Source: Megalonaias nervosa (lineage: Eukaryota; Mollusca; Bivalvia; Unionida; Unionidae). Taken from it: 64,000 nt of DNA. Below are positions 55,901-60,080 of the stretch, in pieces. The DNA is taken from positions 20,012-84,011 of the forward strand of contig JAECUM010012906.1 of assembly GCA_016617855.1 (NCBI GenBank), written 5' to 3'. The translations under genes and the position numbers were made by a program. Under the pieces are notes generated by a model that had not been told where the DNA came from, searched no databases, and saw nothing but the letters and a program-made list of their open reading frames with translations. Each line of letters starts with the position of its first letter. The first letter of the stretch is position 1.

Positions 55901-58900
55901 CTGATGTTGCAACTGGGTTGGCATCTAAGTGAGTCAAGTACATAAATGCCAACCACCCAACCCCAAGATATAAGCATAATTATTGCTATTATAAGAAGTT
56001 AAAAAGCATAATTTGGATGTAAAAAGTGTAATCCATATATTACATGCCAGAATTACAGCACATGTAAAAGAGATACATTTTTACTACTAATCTGATTCTG
56101 CAGTTGGTTGAAATTCTTGTCACAAAGGCAAAATCCACTGGGATCAGAACCAGAATACAAACACAAAATATACTGAAAAATTATTTATATTCAGCACTCA
56201 CTTCAACCAGTCTACATGTGCAACTTCAGGCTGAATGATCATGAACTGGAATTCTGCATTGATCATGGTCAGGTGCTCCAAGTGCTGTATTACATTGCTC
56301 TCATATTCTTCTTTTAAAGTTTGTAAAGTGCTGCTGATTTGTCACTTTTTCTGATCTGATGTGTTTTGAAGTTTGAATAGATCCATCTACTCTAACATTT
56401 TCCATCATATAATATCCACATCTCACACCATAAAACATTTCATTTAACATCTGGCACCATTTTATTTAGAAATATAGCTTATCAATAAAATGAATCTGTT
56501 AGGCAAAGTTCTTTTTTGAAGAACCCCGTCTGTTTCTTAGAAATGGAGTCATATACAATTGCTATAAATAGCAAATATGGAAAGTACAATTACGATATTC
56601 TCACTGAGCAGTCACCTTTTTAACCATATTCTCAAATTTATGAGTGGAATCAAAGTGATGATAATAAATGACAAAAACAACTTTTTATTGCTTTATTTTT
56701 ATTTTATCTTTTAATGTAGCAATGAGCATAATCATATGCGTCTCACATAAAATGTAATTTGGTGAAAAAAAGTGTAATGGTTGGCATGTATGCATGTGAC
56801 CCATGACCTTTTAAAATGCGGTCCATCTTACTGGTTGGCATGTATGCATGTGACCCATGACCTTTTACAATGCGGTCCATCTTATTGGTTGGCATAGTAA
56901 AGACAGGTAAAAGTACCAGAATTAGATACAAGAAGCAGAAGTACCTGTGTGAAACAAAACTACAAAACACAAAATCATTACTTTGTAAAGGTTTATAAGT
57001 CTGCAATCGATCAGCCCATGAATTCTGCCCTCCAAAGGTGAATAAATTAAAATTGATAGAAGTCACTGAGAAAAGCAAATCCACTATCAGATGAGCTCTG
57101 TGGAATATCACCATCTCAACAATATCCTTTTTTATATCCCACACCTGAGAAAGGTAACCTGAGACATTTCTGAACATGTGGTCAAAGTAGTATCTGACAA
57201 ATTTCAAACTATTGCTCACTTACTTTGAGCTAGACTTCCATGAAACCAAGAGGTTGACACCTTCTACAGTAATTGATCAACTTAATTATGAGGCACAGAA
57301 CATAACGAAGACCATGTCTCAAATACAACAAAGTTCCAAGGACACCAACCAATCAGTGTGAGATACTGTTAGTTTTTACTCTGGGAATTGCTATTTTTAG
57401 GTTAGGAATTTACAAAAGGTCAAGCCTTCTGCTGTATATCATCAATCAATTATAAAATTGTGCCATGTATGCCAGGAATGAATTTTGCACCAACAACATA
57501 TACTGCATGTTAAAAATGACACATAGAACAAATGATTCTGTACCAGCTTTCACAATTACACATAAATTAGGTACATGATCTAGTTGTAGATCCCTCTCAC
57601 CTTGGTGGCATTTCATTCACTCCAAGAAATGGACAGGTCATCTCCGGACCTAGGGTAGACTGATACTGGAAACATTTCCAGTATGGACGCAACATCTTGA
57701 TGACATTGAGGATACTCTCTGTAACACTGGAATGAAGGAAACAAGTGAAATCTGTCAATGATAAAGTTTAAGTAAATGTACCTTTTATTATCAGCCTAAA
57801 TTTTTGTAGCTAAATTCTTTATTATGCCACCAATGAAATAGCAAAAGAGGCATATAGTTTTACTGCTGTACATCCATCTCTACATCTTTATGTTCAGAAT
57901 CCATTTAAGTGCAACAGCAATAAATTCAACTGAACATGGAAACTGTTCCCCTCTAGGATTAGAATAAGAAACACATACAATGCAAACCAAAACAAAATTA
58001 TCCTACAGATTTATACCATATGACATCAACAGTGCAAAATGTAGCATGTGTAATTAGTTCCACCCAGTTGGGAATGTGAAAAGTTTCCATTCAACAAGAG
58101 TAAACAAGTAAAATAGCATGTGTAAATAGTTCCACCCACCTGGGCATTTGAAAAGTTTCAACAAGTGTAAACAAGTAATGATGAGCTCATCTGCAATGAC
58201 CATGGTAACCAACATACAGATTAAACTTATATTTAACTACAACAAGTATCTGTTCACTTAGCATAATCAAATTGTATTCTTTTCTACTTCATTAAATCTA
58301 TTCCTTATCTTCTACTGATGAACTTTATCAACATTGTACAGCCATTTGCCCCAGACAAAGGGAGTGAGAAAGAAACTCATCCAACAATTGGACTACAAGC
58401 TATCTGTGTGAACATTAATTGCTAAAATATCTTATGCTAAATGCCCCGTTTTATGTGCGCTGTGTCCAGAGTGCATGCTAAATCCTGTTTTTATGTGCAC
58501 TGTGTTCTGAGTGCATGCTGAATGCCCTATTTTTTATGTGCACTGTGTTTTGAGTGCATGCAAAATTCTGTTTTTATGTGCAGTGTCCTGAGTGCATGCT
58601 GAATGCCCTATTTTTTTATGTGCACTGTGTTCTGAGTGCATGCAAAATTCTGTTTTTATGTGCAGTGTCCTGAGTGCATGCTGAATGCCCTATTTTTTTA
58701 TGTGCACTGTGTTCTAAGTGCATGCTGAATGCCCTATTTTTTATGTGCACTGTGTTCTGAGTGCATGCTTAATGCCCTATTTTTTATGTGCACTGTGTTT
58801 TGAGTGCATGCAAAATTCTATTTTTATGTGCACTGTGTCCCGAGTGCATGCTGAATGCCCAATTTTTTATGTACACTGTTCTGAGTGCATGCAAAATTCC

Positions 58901-60040
58901 ATTTTTATGTGCACTGTGTCCCGAGTGCATGCTAAATACCCTGTTGTTTTATATGCACTGTGTCCTATTTAAATGTACACTGTCCTGAGTGCAACATATT
59001 TAGAAAGTGATAAGAGGGGCAGATTCAAATCTTAATGGTAGCAAAGTTACCGTTTTCACTGAAAGTTGTAACAAAAGTTTGTTATCAAAATGCACAATTA
59101 AAAAAATGGTATTTATTTACAAAACTTCATAAAATGAAAGTAGCTCCTGTGCACTGAAATGCAAGTTATATTAGTGCATCAATAGAATCTGTGTAGGCCA
59201 AAAGGGCAAAGAAAAAGAAAACCACAACAAGAATAAATCGTAAATAACAGCTGTAGGGATGTCCTAGTCATACACTAAAGAAACTGCATATATAGAAGAA
59301 AAGCAACCTAATTTGTACTTGGATATTAAAGTCCATTGTAATAACTGGGAGGGATGGACAGGATATAGTTTGCCCATAATAAGTTCATATTTCTTTGTTT
59401 CCATATGATAGTTTTATTTCTTCCACTAATATGTTCATAACTGAACACGTAATAGATTAAGAATAGTAACATCAGTTCAATTTAAGGATTGTATGATTAT
59501 ACAACAATCAATATAGCTGCATCACTTGCAACATGTCTTGGGTCCTATCCACCCATGCAAATTAGGGGAATAATCCTGTTCCAATGACAACAGCATGAAA
59601 CAAACAACTTAATTTTAACTGTATAAACAAGCTTACATGACATCCAGTGTACATTTTGTACAATAGTAAATGAGGTCTATGTAATGTTGATCTGTCTGAA
59701 CGTAACCACTTTTCCACCAGTTTCTCCACTTTCTTAATTTCACTAATTTATAGCATCACTTTTATATCATTATAAGTTTTGATTTTGTTAAAATAATGAC
59801 TGTGGGTAGATGAGTACAGCTACCTTGTATATATAGGTGTGTATGTAATAAGTGATTTATTATAACATTAATGAATGTTACCACTAAACAATATTGTACA
59901 TGTGGTACATGTGGTTAAATAAATTATGTGCTTTAGTGACCACATGCCAGAATGAAGGTGCTAGGAAACCACTGAACTGCAATATGATATGAGGTAATAA
60001 ATATCAATGACAAAAGCTTGTTAAGTTTTGCTCTCTCTTC

Positions 60041-60080
<40 letters not shown>

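Larger units (their letters stand above)
42370..56201 (-). other. HDAC6 intron, 13.8 kb, transposon-rich
   Basis: Longest intron in the window. Contains two degenerate tandem arrays (43.0-44.9 kb), a 38-bp minisatellite, DIRS-like and hAT-like remnants, a full TA-flanked element (50,889-52,402), a short array (52,430-52,760) and the 2.5-kb palindromic element (53,188-55,648). Nothing recognised in 44,900-45,690. Confidence 0.8.

Noticed and set aside
56743..57219. 158-codon minus-strand frame as a gene
   Set aside because: No recognised domain, AT-rich codon use like non-coding surroundings, partly made of a 54-bp tandem repeat, and inside an HDAC6 intron.
58718..58988. Plus-strand frames with repeated Cys-rich peptides
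   Set aside because: Coded by the 58.4-59.0 kb minisatellite; several frames are open at once because the repeat lacks stops.
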